NCBI RefSeq assembly: GCF_002920915.1 | Contig: NZ_PQVF01000004.1 | Span: 124,001 to 188,000, forward strand | Source: Solitalea longa | Lineage (GTDB): Bacteria > Bacteroidota > Bacteroidia > Sphingobacteriales > Sphingobacteriaceae | Reading direction: 5' to 3' | Length of the DNA stretch: 64,000 nt | Shown: positions 17,081-26,401 of the stretch, one piece after another | Layout of the letters: each line of letters begins with the position of its first letter | Position numbering within the stretch: the stretch's first letter is position 1 | Position numbers and translations under genes: made by a program | Notes under the pieces: generated by a model | What the model was told of the DNA's origin: nothing | The model's database searches: none | What the model saw: the letters and a program-made list of their open reading frames with translations, nothing else

Positions 17081-17857
17081 ATGGCAATCATCACCTTAAC
17101 TACTGACCTTGGGCACCGCGATTTTTATCAGGCGGCACTTAAAGGAGCCATTCTTACACAACTTCCCGAAGCAAGAATTATCGATATTTCTCATCAAATA
17201 TCTTCCTACAATATACCGCAAGCTGCCTTTATTCTGAAAAATAGTTACAAATTTTTTCCACAAAATGCGGTTCATATTGTAGGTGTTGATACCAATTACG
17301 AGCAAGTTCCTCGTTATCTGTTGGTTGCAAACAAAGGGCATTATTTTATTGGTGCCGACAATGGAATCTTTTCATTACTTTTTGATGAAAAACCGGAACA
17401 GATCATTCAATTAAATATCAAACCCAATCCTGAATTTGGACATTTCCCCCTACTGGATGTATTTGTAAAAGCAGCTTGTCATGTAGCTTCAGGTAAAAAC
17501 ATAGCCGAAATAGGCACTTTAACAGATGAGTTTCTCCATAGTTCGTTGATGCAGCCTGTTGTGGATGCTAACATTATTCGGGGCGGAGTAATTTACATCG
17601 ATTCCTTCCAGAATGTGTTAACCAACATAACACGAGAGCTGTTTGAAAAAACGGCAGCAAACAGACCTTTTGATATTTACTTCAGAAGAAATGAATCAAT
17701 CAGTAAAATCAGCACCCATTATAATGATGTACCGCAAGGCGAAAAGCTGGCCTTATTCAGTATTACCAATTATTTAGAAATTGCCATCAATAAAGGTAAT
17801 GCAGCAGGATTATTGGGTTTAGGTCCGGGAGATATGGTACGAATTGAGTTTAAATAG
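17081..17857 (+). CDS. S-adenosylmethionine hydroxide adenosyltransferase (DUF62 family SAM hydrolase)
   Basis: 258 residues. The family hydrolyses SAM to adenosine and methionine. The N-terminal domain begins ITLTTDLGHRDFY with the conserved Asp; further family segments are GVDTNY, YFIGADNGIFS and, in the C-terminal domain, GGVIYIDSFQNVLTNI. The start ATG is supported by the motif lying immediately after it. It is divergent from phoH (about 120 bp apart) and followed by two very closely spaced genes, so a three-gene unit with the ABM protein and a small membrane protein is likely. Confidence 0.9.
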   Translation: MAIITLTTDLGHRDFYQAALKGAILTQLPEARIIDISHQISSYNIPQAAFILKNSYKFFPQNAVHIVGVDTNYEQVPRYLLVANKGHYFIGADNGIFSLLFDEKPEQIIQLNIKPNPEFGHFPLLDVFVKAACHVASGKNIAEIGTLTDEFLHSSLMQPVVDANIIRGGVIYIDSFQNVLTNITRELFEKTAANRPFDIYFRRNESISKISTHYNDVPQGEKLALFSITNYLEIAINKGNAAGLLGLGPGDMVRIEFK

Positions 17858-17864
17858 AATTAGG

Positions 17865-18161
17865 ATGATAAAGCGAATTGTGAAGATGACTTTTGCACCT
17901 GAAAAGGTGGATGAATTTTTAACTGTTTTTGAAGACTCAAAAGCACTGATCAGAAATTTTGAAGGTTGCCAGCATTTAGAACTTTTAAATGATGTGAATT
18001 CAACGAATAGGTTCTTTACACTAAGTTTCTGGCAGTCAGAAACAGATTTAGATAACTATCGCCAATCGGAACTATTTAAAACAACATGGGCCAAAACCAA
18101 ACCACTATTTATAGAAAAGGCAGAAGCGTGGTCATTAAGCATTAAATCAGAAGTACGTTAA
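17865..18161 (+). CDS. Antibiotic biosynthesis monooxygenase (ABM) domain protein
   Basis: 98 residues from the ATG at 17865, with AGG just upstream; a TTG at 17844 would overlap the previous gene and is less likely. A single ferredoxin-like ABM domain shows an N-terminal KRIVKMTF strand, the helix around FLTVFEDSKALIRNFEGC, and the FFTLSFWQSETDLDNYR segment that is characteristic of the family. These small dimeric proteins include quinol monooxygenases and many of unknown role. The stop codon overlaps the next start by 1 nt. Confidence 0.85.
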   Translation: MIKRIVKMTFAPEKVDEFLTVFEDSKALIRNFEGCQHLELLNDVNSTNRFFTLSFWQSETDLDNYRQSELFKTTWAKTKPLFIEKAEAWSLSIKSEVR

Positions 18162-18364
18162 TGAAAGCATATTTAATATTGATTTCCATATTTGAAGCGC
18201 TGATTGGACTTGGCGGCTTTACCTTGGTAGTGTTAAATCTTGTTAAATGGAATGCCGACAAGAGTACAAGTTTTTATTTGTACCGTGCCGGCAAAATTTT
18301 AATGGTTGTTTGTGCGGCACTGGCTGTGTTAACCTTTATTAAATTATTTATCATCAAAATGTAA
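18161..18364 (+). CDS. Small two-helix membrane protein
   Basis: 67 residues with two hydrophobic segments (about 3-26 and 41-63) and a short charged loop between them. The start codon overlaps the stop of the ABM gene by 1 nt (TAATG), which supports translation coupling and a real gene. No family recognised. Confidence 0.7.
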   Translation: MKAYLILISIFEALIGLGGFTLVVLNLVKWNADKSTSFYLYRAGKILMVVCAALAVLTFIKLFIIKM

Positions 18365-18428
18365 AATTCTTGGTTTAAAAGTCCTCCTTTGGGTATTTTA
18401 TTAATTTTGTAGGGTTAAAATAAAATAG

Positions 18429-20255
18429 ATGGCGCGTCAGCGATTAAATAGCAGTAACCCTGCAGAACAGGAACTTCCAAAAGCAAAAATTTCAAAAGAA
18501 TCTTTACAACACGCTTATACATTATTAAAATATATTAAACCTCACCGTATGAAATTCGGTTTAGGTTTATTCTTTTTGATATGTTCAACGTTTGCCTTTA
18601 TGTATATTCCTATGGAAATGGGCAAATTGGTGGGAGTTGCAACAGAATCTCTTAAAAACGGTGATCTATCAAGAATCAAAGAAATAGCTTTGATCCTCTT
18701 TGCCACACTTGCTTTTGCAGCTGTATTTTCTTTCTTCCGAATTTTATGGTTTGTAGAAGTTTCTGAAAAAACTGTAGCCTCTATTCGCAAGGATGTTTAT
18801 TCCAACTTAATTCGTCTTCCCATGAATTTCTTTGCGCAAAGCAGAGTTGGTGAGTTGAACAGTCGAATTTCTTCTGATCTTTCTCAAATTCAGGATAGCA
18901 TTACAACTACTCTAGCTGAATTTTTAAGACAATCAATCATTCTTATTGTCGGTATTGTTGCCGTAACCATTATTTCTAAAGAGTTAACACTGTTTATCCT
19001 TTGTGTACTTCCTGTATTAATACTTATTGCCATATTTTTTGGAAGATACATTCGTAAAATAGCCCGCCAAGCACAAGATAAATTAGCTGAATCAAATACC
19101 ATTGTAGAAGAAACATTGCAAGGAATTTCAAATGTTAAAGCTTTTACGAACGAGGCTTACGAAACCAACCGTTATGTAAACAGTATTAACCAGGTAGTTA
19201 AACTGGCCATGCGAGGTGCTAAATTCAGAGGAACTTTTGTAATTTTCATCACTTTAGGTCTTTTCGGCGCTATTATTTCAATTGCTGTTTATGGTGCCGG
19301 TTTGGTTCAACTAGGCCGTATCGAAATGAAAGATTTTATTTCCTTTATTTTATATGCAGGTTTTGTTGGCGGTGCAATGGGAGGTTTTGCTGAGATTTTG
19401 GCGCAAATTCAAAAAACGCTTGGAGCTACCGAACGGGTAGTTGAATTATTGGCTGAACCAGGTGAACCTGTAAATATGGAAGATAGCAGCCATAAAATTG
19501 AGCATCCTATTAAAGGCCATCTTGCCTTCGAAAATGTTTCTTTCTACTATCCTTCCCGTCCAGAGGTACCTGTACTTAATGAAGTAAGTTTTACCGCAAG
19601 TGCAGGAGAAAAGGTGGCTATAGTTGGCCCAAGCGGAGCGGGAAAATCAACAATAGTTGGTCAAATTCTTCGTTTTTATGAACCCCAACAAGGACAAATA
19701 TTATACGATAACCTACCAGCATCGGCTTACTCCTTAACTGATATCCGTAACCAGGTGGCCATTGTTCCTCAGGATGTTTTATTGTTCGGCGGAAGTATTA
19801 AAGAAAATATTGCCTACGGGAAAATTGGAGCTACTGACGAAGAAATTATGCAAGCGGCCAAACGTGCCAATGCACATAACTTCATCATGAATTTTCCTGA
19901 GGGATATGAAACCATGGTAGGTGAACGGGGGGTAAAACTTTCGGGGGGTCAACGTCAACGCATTGCCATTGCAAGAGCATTGCTTAAAAATCCGGTTATT
20001 TTAATTTTGGATGAAGCCACCAGCTCGCTCGATTCTGAATCGGAACGTTTGGTTCAAGAGGCACTGGAAGAACTGATGAAGAACCGAACTTCCATTATTA
20101 TCGCTCATCGTTTATCGACTATTCGCGAAGCCGATAAAATTGTGGTGCTCGAAAAAGGAAAAGTAATTGAGCAGGGAACACACAACGAGTTAATATTAAA
20201 AGATAATGGATTATACCGTTATCTGTCGGAACTGCAGCTTGAGAGCAATAATTAA
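18429..20255 (+). CDS. ABC transporter, fused permease and ATPase (MsbA/lipid A exporter-like)
   Basis: 608 residues, a half-transporter expected to dimerise in the inner membrane. The six-helix transmembrane domain spans about 35-330 and the nucleotide-binding domain about 355-605. Walker A is GPSGAGKST (K406), the signature LSGGQRQR, Walker B ILILDEAT, and the switch His is in IAHRLST. The best-known relatives export lipids or drugs; the substrate is unknown here. A TAnnTTTG-like box (TAATTTTG, 18402-18409) lies about 20 bp upstream of the ATG, so it may have its own promoter. Confidence 0.9.
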   Translation: MARQRLNSSNPAEQELPKAKISKESLQHAYTLLKYIKPHRMKFGLGLFFLICSTFAFMYIPMEMGKLVGVATESLKNGDLSRIKEIALILFATLAFAAVFSFFRILWFVEVSEKTVASIRKDVYSNLIRLPMNFFAQSRVGELNSRISSDLSQIQDSITTTLAEFLRQSIILIVGIVAVTIISKELTLFILCVLPVLILIAIFFGRYIRKIARQAQDKLAESNTIVEETLQGISNVKAFTNEAYETNRYVNSINQVVKLAMRGAKFRGTFVIFITLGLFGAIISIAVYGAGLVQLGRIEMKDFISFILYAGFVGGAMGGFAEILAQIQKTLGATERVVELLAEPGEPVNMEDSSHKIEHPIKGHLAFENVSFYYPSRPEVPVLNEVSFTASAGEKVAIVGPSGAGKSTIVGQILRFYEPQQGQILYDNLPASAYSLTDIRNQVAIVPQDVLLFGGSIKENIAYGKIGATDEEIMQAAKRANAHNFIMNFPEGYETMVGERGVKLSGGQRQRIAIARALLKNPVILILDEATSSLDSESERLVQEALEELMKNRTSIIIAHRLSTIREADKIVVLEKGKVIEQGTHNELILKDNGLYRYLSELQLESNN

Positions 20256-20257
20256 AA

Positions 20258-20342
20258 AATTGTCAAATTGTTTTATTGAATAATAGTTCAACTTTTGGCA
20301 CTTTGAAATTTCTTGAATCTTGATTTTATAATTCTGATTTTC
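20258..20342. repeat. Degenerate heptamer-periodic intergenic element
   Basis: The gap after the ABC exporter is composed of T-rich sequence with a 7-bp rhythm, clearest at its right end (ttcttga, atcttga, ttttata, attctga) and with an attgtca/aattgtt start. It resembles the elements near 47.2 and 51.7 kb. No clear intrinsic terminator is visible for either convergent gene. Confidence 0.5.
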
Positions 20343-20350
20343 TCTGTTTA

Positions 20351-21577
20351 TCAATCTATAAAATGCGTTACCAACCCTAAAGGCATTTTTGGTTCAAACC
20401 AGGTTGATTTTGGCGGCATAATTTCACCTGCATCGGCAACTGCCATTAACTCATCAACTGATATCGGGTATAAAGTAATTGCATAATTATACCCTTCTGC
20501 ATTTATTTTTGTTGTAAGCTCCCGGCAGGTGAATGTTCCCGGAGCGAAGCCAAGTTTCTTATTATTTCGGGGATCATCTATTTCGAATAACGGTTCGAGA
20601 ATGTGTTTTTGAAGAATGCTTACATCAAGTTGATCCACTCTGGTTTCTGATTCCTGATCATCGCAGTCAATATAAAACTTATACCATTGTCCGTTAGCAA
20701 ACAAACCAAACTCTCCTTTTTTTGAAGGGTAAAAGCAATTTTCCTTAGCTACTGATTCGAATTGATACTTGCTTTTTATTTGATGGATAAGATTATCAGC
20801 CTTTAATTCAGACTTTATTAAACGGGAATAAGAAAAGATATTCAAATCGGTTGAAGGAAAATAAATAGAGGAGAAATAATTGTATTCTTCATTGCCGTTA
20901 TGCTGTTGGTTATGCTTACGCCTGCTAATTCCATATTTCGAAAACGCCGCAGCCCGGTGATGACCGTCAGCAATATAAACCGGTTTTAAGATTTTAAATT
21001 GAATTTCCAAAAATTCAATATCCTCATCCTTATCAATCATCCATAATTCATGTTGTCGTTTGTCTGTATCCAAAAAACTTAAAGCCGCCGATTTTTTAAT
21101 AATTCTGTTTACAACTGAGTCAATGGAAGTATCAAACTTATAGGTAATCAAGACCGGAATACAGTCCAAACCGGTTTCTTGTATAAACTGATAAAGTTGA
21201 TGCTCTTTTTCGGGTTGAGTAAATTCATGTTTCTTAATGGAGTTATTCAGATAATCATCGAGTAATGTACAGGTCCATATACCTGTTGATGACTGATCAT
21301 CAACTGTAAGCCGATAAATATAGAAACAGGCTTTGTGATCTCGTTCTAAAATATGCTGCTGTAAAAAATGCTTAAGCTTAACGATAATATTTCCAAATCT
21401 CGATTCATGATTTTGCAAATCAATCTCAGGGTTTAGTAGATGTAAAAAAGATTCAGGATGGGTTTGCAACCATTGTTGATGCTGCGTTGAAAAAGGATTA
21501 TCAATATGATTCAGCACTACTTTTTCAACAAATAAAGCTCCGGGCTTTAAGCCTTTAAATGGTTTAATAACAGGCAT
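20351..21577 (-). CDS. DUF1015 family protein
   Basis: 408 residues. The N-terminal VIKPFKGLKP segment and, centrally, PVYIADGHHRAAAF are diagnostic of DUF1015 (a conserved cytoplasmic family without established activity, related by its ADGHHR motif to a ParB-like/kinase-like fold). Further conserved pieces are DPRNNKKLGFAPG and the C-terminal MPPKSTWFEPKMPLGL. It starts with ATG at 21577. In other Bacteroidota the gene often neighbours serine biosynthesis genes; that is not the case here. It is divergent from the small His-rich gene at 21674. Confidence 0.88.
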   Translation of the reverse strand: MPVIKPFKGLKPGALFVEKVVLNHIDNPFSTQHQQWLQTHPESFLHLLNPEIDLQNHESRFGNIIVKLKHFLQQHILERDHKACFYIYRLTVDDQSSTGIWTCTLLDDYLNNSIKKHEFTQPEKEHQLYQFIQETGLDCIPVLITYKFDTSIDSVVNRIIKKSAALSFLDTDKRQHELWMIDKDEDIEFLEIQFKILKPVYIADGHHRAAAFSKYGISRRKHNQQHNGNEEYNYFSSIYFPSTDLNIFSYSRLIKSELKADNLIHQIKSKYQFESVAKENCFYPSKKGEFGLFANGQWYKFYIDCDDQESETRVDQLDVSILQKHILEPLFEIDDPRNNKKLGFAPGTFTCRELTTKINAEGYNYAITLYPISVDELMAVADAGEIMPPKSTWFEPKMPLGLVTHFID

Positions 21578-21673
21578 TTTTACTTCGAGTTAATTTTTCA
21601 AATAGTCTATTAACTTTATAGTAATAATATTTTTACCATCAATTTAAATCGAAAAAATTAGTTTTGTGATACG

Positions 21674-21985
21674 ATGCTTAAAAAACTGGTACATATTACT
21701 TTCATACTACTGCTAGCAAATATTATGCTTGCGGAGGTTTGTACTGTATATAGCTGGTTAAATAAAACATCACAACAGGTATTGATTGAAGAGGAGGATC
21801 ATAAAGATAACCATGATCATGCGAAAAAATTGAAAAAGAAGTCATTTGATGATTATTTCAACAAAAACGCAGTGCTCCTTCAAAGTATTGATGCCTTTTT
21901 ACGTTCAAGAAACCATGGTTTCGAACTTATTCTACATAAAGATCCGCATATAGAGATCCTCTGCCCCCCTCCAAACTTTTCTTAA
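21674..21985 (+). CDS. Small secreted His/Asp-rich protein of unknown function
   Basis: 103 residues. An N-terminal hydrophobic segment (about 5-22) looks like a signal peptide or anchor. It is followed by an acidic, His-rich patch (EEEDHKDNHDHAKK, about 37-50), a lysine cluster, and a C-terminus ending in CPPPNFS. The His/Asp patch could bind a divalent metal; this is inference. The gene lies about 150 bp upstream of, and in the same direction as, the SulP-carbonic anhydrase fusion. A TAGTTTTG box sits 8 bp before the ATG (21659-21666). Confidence 0.65.
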   Translation: MLKKLVHITFILLLANIMLAEVCTVYSWLNKTSQQVLIEEEDHKDNHDHAKKLKKKSFDDYFNKNAVLLQSIDAFLRSRNHGFELILHKDPHIEILCPPPNFS

Positions 21986-22138
21986 TTAAACCTTTTTGCC
22001 ATGACTTTAGCAATAAGCTAATGTTAATGATGAACTATTGTTTCAATTTTTCGGGCTTGCATTTTCCGTATAGTCAATAACTGATTATACTTTGGGGGAA
22101 AATGAAAAGTCGGGTTTAATTAATTAAAATTTACTAAA

Positions 22139-24385
22139 ATGAAAACCTCAGGTTTACTTTCGAATATAAAAAATGACTTTCCGGCGAGTATCGTCGTGTT
22201 TTTGGTGGCCTTACCCTTATGTTTAGGTGTAGCTATGGCTTCAGGCGCTCCCCTATTTTCAGGTTTAATTGCCGGTATTGTGGGTGGAATAGTTGTGGGC
22301 AGTTTCAGTGGTTCACAGTTAAGTGTGAGCGGGCCTGCAGCTGGTTTAACAGCAATTGTTTTAAGTGCCATAACAGAACTGGGCGCTTATGAAACGTTTT
22401 TATTGGCAGTGGTATTAGCTGGAGCTTTACAAATAATTTTGGGATTGGTAAAGGCAGGAACAGTATCTAATTATATTCCATCAAATGTGATTAAAGGTAT
22501 GCTGGCCGCTATCGGTATCATCCTGATCTTAAAGCAAATTCCGCACGCTTTCGGATATGATGCCAACGCTGAAGGTAATCTCAGTTTTATTGACGCTGAT
22601 CAGCATAATACCTTTTCTGAATTATTCTTTATGCTTTCTAAAGTTCATTTAGGAGCTATTGTTATTGCTGCTGTGTCGGTTGCCTTGCTGTTAGTATGGG
22701 AACGACCATTCTTTAAAAAATTCAAACTATTCCCTGCTCCTTTAGCTGTTGTGGTTATTGCAATGCTGCTAAATCAGTTGTTTATTGTAACAGGGTCACC
22801 ATTGGCTGTTCAGTCTTCACACTTGGTAAATATTCCTTTAAGCGATGGCTTTGGTGGCTTTGTAAGCAATTTTACCCTTCCTGATTTTACAGCGCTTGCC
22901 AACCCTCAGGTTTACATGGTGGCTGTAACCATTGCAATTGTTGCTTCCATTGAATCTTTATTAAGCCTTGAAGCAGTTGATAAGCTCGATCCTGAGCGCA
23001 GATATTCGTCTACAAACAGAGAATTAACGGCTCAAGGTATCGGCAATATGATATCGGGCTTAATCGGAGGTTTACCTGTTACTTCAGTAATTGTTCGCAG
23101 TTCGGCAAATGTTCAATCGGGAGCAAAATCTAAACTATCCACCATATTACATGGTACACTACTTTTAATTTCAGCCATGTTCATTCCAGGGTTGTTAAAT
23201 ATGATTCCTTTAGCAGCATTGGCAGCCATTTTAATAATGACCGGTTATAAATTGGCTAAAGTTAAGATCTTTAAAGACATGTATCAGAATGGCTGGGGGC
23301 AGTTTATTCCGTTCGTGGTTACCATATTGGCCATTGTTTTCACCGACTTATTAATCGGTATTGCCATTGGTATTGCGGTATCTACCTTAAGCATTTTGAA
23401 TAAAAATCTTCGCAATGCCTATTTCTTCAAAAAAGAGCAATACCACGTGGGTGAAGTAATCAGAGTGGAATTATCAGAAGAAGTTTCATTTTTAAACAAA
23501 GCTTCATTGTTGTTGACCCTTGAGAATATTCCTCATAACTCAAAAGTGGTTTTAGACGCCACAAAATCTGTTTATATTGATTTTGATGTTATTGAGGTAA
23601 TAAAGGAGTTTAAGGACGTGAAAGCCCCTGAAAGGAACATACAAGTAAACTTAGTGGGCTTCAAAAATGATTATAAAGATTATAACAATGTAAGCTTTAT
23701 CAGTGCCCCTACTAAAGAAACGCAGTCGCTGTTAACCCCTGAAAAGGTTTTGCAAATACTTAAAGATGGCAATGACCGTTTTGTAAGCAACAACCGTTTA
23801 GAGCGAAATCACTCGCACTTGGTGCATACCACTTCAAATGGTCAGTTCCCTCATGCTGTAATTTTAAGCTGTATCGATTCGAGGACTTCATCGGAGGTAA
23901 TCTTTGATCAGAGTATCGGGGATATTTTCAGCATACGTATTGCCGGAAATATTGTAAATGAAGATATTCTAGGAAGTATGGAGTTTGCCTGTAAGGTTGC
24001 GGGTTCTAAGCTAATTGTAGTTTTGGGCCATACCAATTGTGGTGCTATTAAAGGAGCGTGCGACCATGTTCAATTAGGTAATTTAAGTGGATTATTAAAC
24101 AAGGTACAACCCGCATTGGATGCTGAGATTTTGACAGTAAACAATCGAAATTCAAAGAATATCGACTTTGTGAACAATGTTACCAAACTCAACATTTTTG
24201 CAACAAAGAAAAAAATACGTGAGAAAAGTGCAATTCTGGATGAGATGATCGCCAACGCAGAAGTTGTTTTAGTAGGTGGTTTATACAATGTAGAAACCGG
24301 AAGGGTTACATTTTACGATCAGGGATTACACCATCATAAAGATACTCCTGTGCAAATTATACAGGAAGTTTTCCAACAGGTTTAA
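22139..24385 (+). CDS. SulP family anion transporter fused to STAS and beta-carbonic anhydrase domains
   Basis: 748 residues with three parts. A SulP transmembrane domain covers about residues 1-425 (segments FLVALPLCLGVAMASG and SVSGPAAGLTAI are typical). A STAS-like domain follows at about 440-530 (VVLDATKSVYIDFDVIE). The third part, from about 545 to the end, is a complete beta-carbonic anhydrase with C578/D580/R582 (CIDSR) and H631/C634 (GHTNCGA). SulP proteins carry bicarbonate, sulfate or other anions; the fused CA domain points to bicarbonate handling at the inner membrane, with hydration/dehydration directly at the transporter mouth. It is followed by a strong hairpin and converges with the transglutaminase gene. 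Confidence 0.93.
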   Translation: MKTSGLLSNIKNDFPASIVVFLVALPLCLGVAMASGAPLFSGLIAGIVGGIVVGSFSGSQLSVSGPAAGLTAIVLSAITELGAYETFLLAVVLAGALQIILGLVKAGTVSNYIPSNVIKGMLAAIGIILILKQIPHAFGYDANAEGNLSFIDADQHNTFSELFFMLSKVHLGAIVIAAVSVALLLVWERPFFKKFKLFPAPLAVVVIAMLLNQLFIVTGSPLAVQSSHLVNIPLSDGFGGFVSNFTLPDFTALANPQVYMVAVTIAIVASIESLLSLEAVDKLDPERRYSSTNRELTAQGIGNMISGLIGGLPVTSVIVRSSANVQSGAKSKLSTILHGTLLLISAMFIPGLLNMIPLAALAAILIMTGYKLAKVKIFKDMYQNGWGQFIPFVVTILAIVFTDLLIGIAIGIAVSTLSILNKNLRNAYFFKKEQYHVGEVIRVELSEEVSFLNKASLLLTLENIPHNSKVVLDATKSVYIDFDVIEVIKEFKDVKAPERNIQVNLVGFKNDYKDYNNVSFISAPTKETQSLLTPEKVLQILKDGNDRFVSNNRLERNHSHLVHTTSNGQFPHAVILSCIDSRTSSEVIFDQSIGDIFSIRIAGNIVNEDILGSMEFACKVAGSKLIVVLGHTNCGAIKGACDHVQLGNLSGLLNKVQPALDAEILTVNNRNSKNIDFVNNVTKLNIFATKKKIREKSAILDEMIANAEVVLVGGLYNVETGRVTFYDQGLHHHKDTPVQIIQEVFQQV

Positions 24386-24419
24386 CTCATCTGTGGATTT
24401 TTTTAGTTGTGTTAGTTTG

Positions 24420-24452
24420 GCAAAGGTGCATTTCATGCACCTTTTGCTTTTT
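24420..24452. terminator. Terminator between the SulP-CA fusion and the transglutaminase gene
   Basis: 9-bp perfect stem (24422-24430 with 24436-24444), extended by a GC pair past a single bulge, with a 5-nt loop and a T-run to the right. It is oriented best for the plus-strand SulP gene and may act on both. Confidence 0.75.
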
Positions 24453-24457
24453 ATCAC

Positions 24458-25423
24458 TTATTGCTGTTGTTGCTGCTGCTGCTGGTGCACTATTTCAATA
24501 TGTCGTTGGTAACTATTACGGTTATTAACCGTTTGATTCACTGATTCGATGATATCACCAAAATCAGCTTGCAAATTATCTTCATTTCCAACTAAAACCG
24601 AAACACTTAAGATGTGATCGCCTCCGCCTTTATAAACACCTTTAACAGGCGAACAATCACTAAAATTACGGCCAACAGCTAAACGAACATGTGTTTCGTT
24701 GGCAATACAATTATTAGTTGGATCTAAACCGAGCCAACCGTATTCTGGAATATAAGCCTCCGCCCATGCATGAGTTGCTCCCTCGCCCCGCATTCCATTT
24801 TTATTCGGACAAATATAGCCGCTAACATACCTTGCCGGAATATTTATGAGCCGAAGCATTACTAAAAGGATGTGAGCAAAATCCTGGCAAACGCCTGCTC
24901 TCAATTGCCAAATTTCATCTAAAGTGGTTTCAACTGTTGTTACCCCTTTTATGTACTCAAAATTGTCGTAAATGCATTTACAAAAATGTAAAGACGCCTG
25001 ATAAGGCGTATAATCTGTTTTTCGCTCAGGCCTTACTATCTGTCGCAACTCTTCTAAACCGCTAAATTGCTCCTGTTTTAAATAATCGATATAAGGGATT
25101 TGATTCTTAAGCTGTTCAAGTTTATCCCATTGCAAGGTTGCGAACATATCATCCACCGGCAAGGGCCTTGATATGGTTTCAACTTTCAGCTTCGATTTAA
25201 TGTTTAACTCAGTGTGGGGTTCGTTATAGGTAAAAACACCAACTTCATTACCATAATAATCCCTGTAAATGTCCACCAGCGGATCACCGCTAATTTTAAC
25301 ATCCTGCTTTATCACCTGTTGATATTCATCACTTATCGGATAAAGCATAATTTGGTTAGCACTATCACGAACTGAATTCTGATAGCTATAAACCGTTAAA
25401 TGTTGTATGTAAAATTCAGGCAT
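24458..25423 (-). CDS. Transglutaminase-like cysteine peptidase-fold protein with C-terminal polyglutamine
   Basis: 321 residues. The N-terminal beta-sandwich typical of the bacterial transglutaminase-like group spans about 1-100, and the papain-like core about 130-270. The catalytic triad fits C179 (AGVCQDFAH), H218 (ATHAWAEAY) and D234 (GLDPTN). There is no signal peptide. Proteins of this group are mostly predicted amidases/peptidases, not true cross-linkers. The C-terminus ends in eight consecutive Gln encoded by mixed CAG/CAA codons (24461-24484). It is the last gene of a three-gene set with the alpha-E and ATP-grasp genes (11-nt and 31-nt gaps). Confidence 0.9.
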   Translation of the reverse strand: MPEFYIQHLTVYSYQNSVRDSANQIMLYPISDEYQQVIKQDVKISGDPLVDIYRDYYGNEVGVFTYNEPHTELNIKSKLKVETISRPLPVDDMFATLQWDKLEQLKNQIPYIDYLKQEQFSGLEELRQIVRPERKTDYTPYQASLHFCKCIYDNFEYIKGVTTVETTLDEIWQLRAGVCQDFAHILLVMLRLINIPARYVSGYICPNKNGMRGEGATHAWAEAYIPEYGWLGLDPTNNCIANETHVRLAVGRNFSDCSPVKGVYKGGGDHILSVSVLVGNEDNLQADFGDIIESVNQTVNNRNSYQRHIEIVHQQQQQQQQ

Positions 25424-25434
25424 AAGTTTAAGGA

Positions 25435-26370
25435 TTAAGCATAAGCGAAATAATGTTCACCCAAAGCATTTCCCACACCAAACAATTCTTTTTTCAAATG
25501 AGCCAGGTAATTATGCAAACCTTCTTCATAAATTCCATCAACCGAACTGTATTTTACATGGCTTTGTAGTTTGCCTATCATAAAAAGCAGTTTTTGATTC
25601 TGATTGGTGGAAAGGTCGGCATTAAGCCTATCAAAATAGCGATAAAGCTGATTGATTGCGTACAACACCGAACGTGGAAAATCATTATTGAATACTACCT
25701 GCTCAACCACGTTGGCGGCTTCAATCCCTTTTCGGTACTTTTTCAAGTACAATTCATACCCGCCAATTGACAGTAACAAGTGTTTCAGGTAACTGGTATC
25801 GCTTAACAGATCGGCACTGGTGTCTACTGAACCGATCTTGGTATCTAAAATATCAATCGATTGTATAGCTCGTTCGAGGTATTTTCCAATACTCATAAAA
25901 CTGCGGCCTTCGCCCCTTTCCATAGTTATTTCAGTGGTGCCGTAATAAAGCATGCCTTGCTTAATCAATATATCCAAAACCGAAACCGGATCGTCACGTT
26001 GTAATAAACGTTCAATGGAAGGATCTTTAATAGTGTGATAATATTCGTTTAAGCATTGCCAAAGGTCTTTGTTAATGTGATCCTGAACACTACGGGCATT
26101 TTCACGAGCCAGGGTAATAATATTTATAACCGAATTGTGGTTTTCTTTATTTATAAGCATATAACGAATCACCTCTCTGCTATTATTCTCTAGCTCAACA
26201 AGGTGGTTATTATTTAATCCGGTAAATATTTTAATTACCGGACGCCAGGTAAAATCATTCATCACATCCTGCGAAGTGGCATAATTGATCTTTAACATTC
26301 TTAAAATACCATCACTGCGCTCCATGTAACGACTAAGCCAAAATAAACTATCTGCAACTCTACTAAGCAT
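25435..26370 (-). CDS. Alpha-E domain protein
   Basis: 311 residues, predicted all-helical. The N-terminus MLSRVADSLFWLSRYMERSD is diagnostic of the alpha-E family; a second conserved region is RGEGRSFMSIGKYLERA (about 150-167). The family is always found with circularly permuted ATP-grasp and transglutaminase-like genes and may act as a scaffold or peptide-synthesis partner; no activity is established. It lies between its two usual partners here. Confidence 0.9.
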   Translation of the reverse strand: MLSRVADSLFWLSRYMERSDGILRMLKINYATSQDVMNDFTWRPVIKIFTGLNNNHLVELENNSREVIRYMLINKENHNSVINIITLARENARSVQDHINKDLWQCLNEYYHTIKDPSIERLLQRDDPVSVLDILIKQGMLYYGTTEITMERGEGRSFMSIGKYLERAIQSIDILDTKIGSVDTSADLLSDTSYLKHLLLSIGGYELYLKKYRKGIEAANVVEQVVFNNDFPRSVLYAINQLYRYFDRLNADLSTNQNQKLLFMIGKLQSHVKYSSVDGIYEEGLHNYLAHLKKELFGVGNALGEHYFAYA

Positions 26371-26401
26371 AAGCTATTTATTATAAAATATAAAACCTTT
26401 A

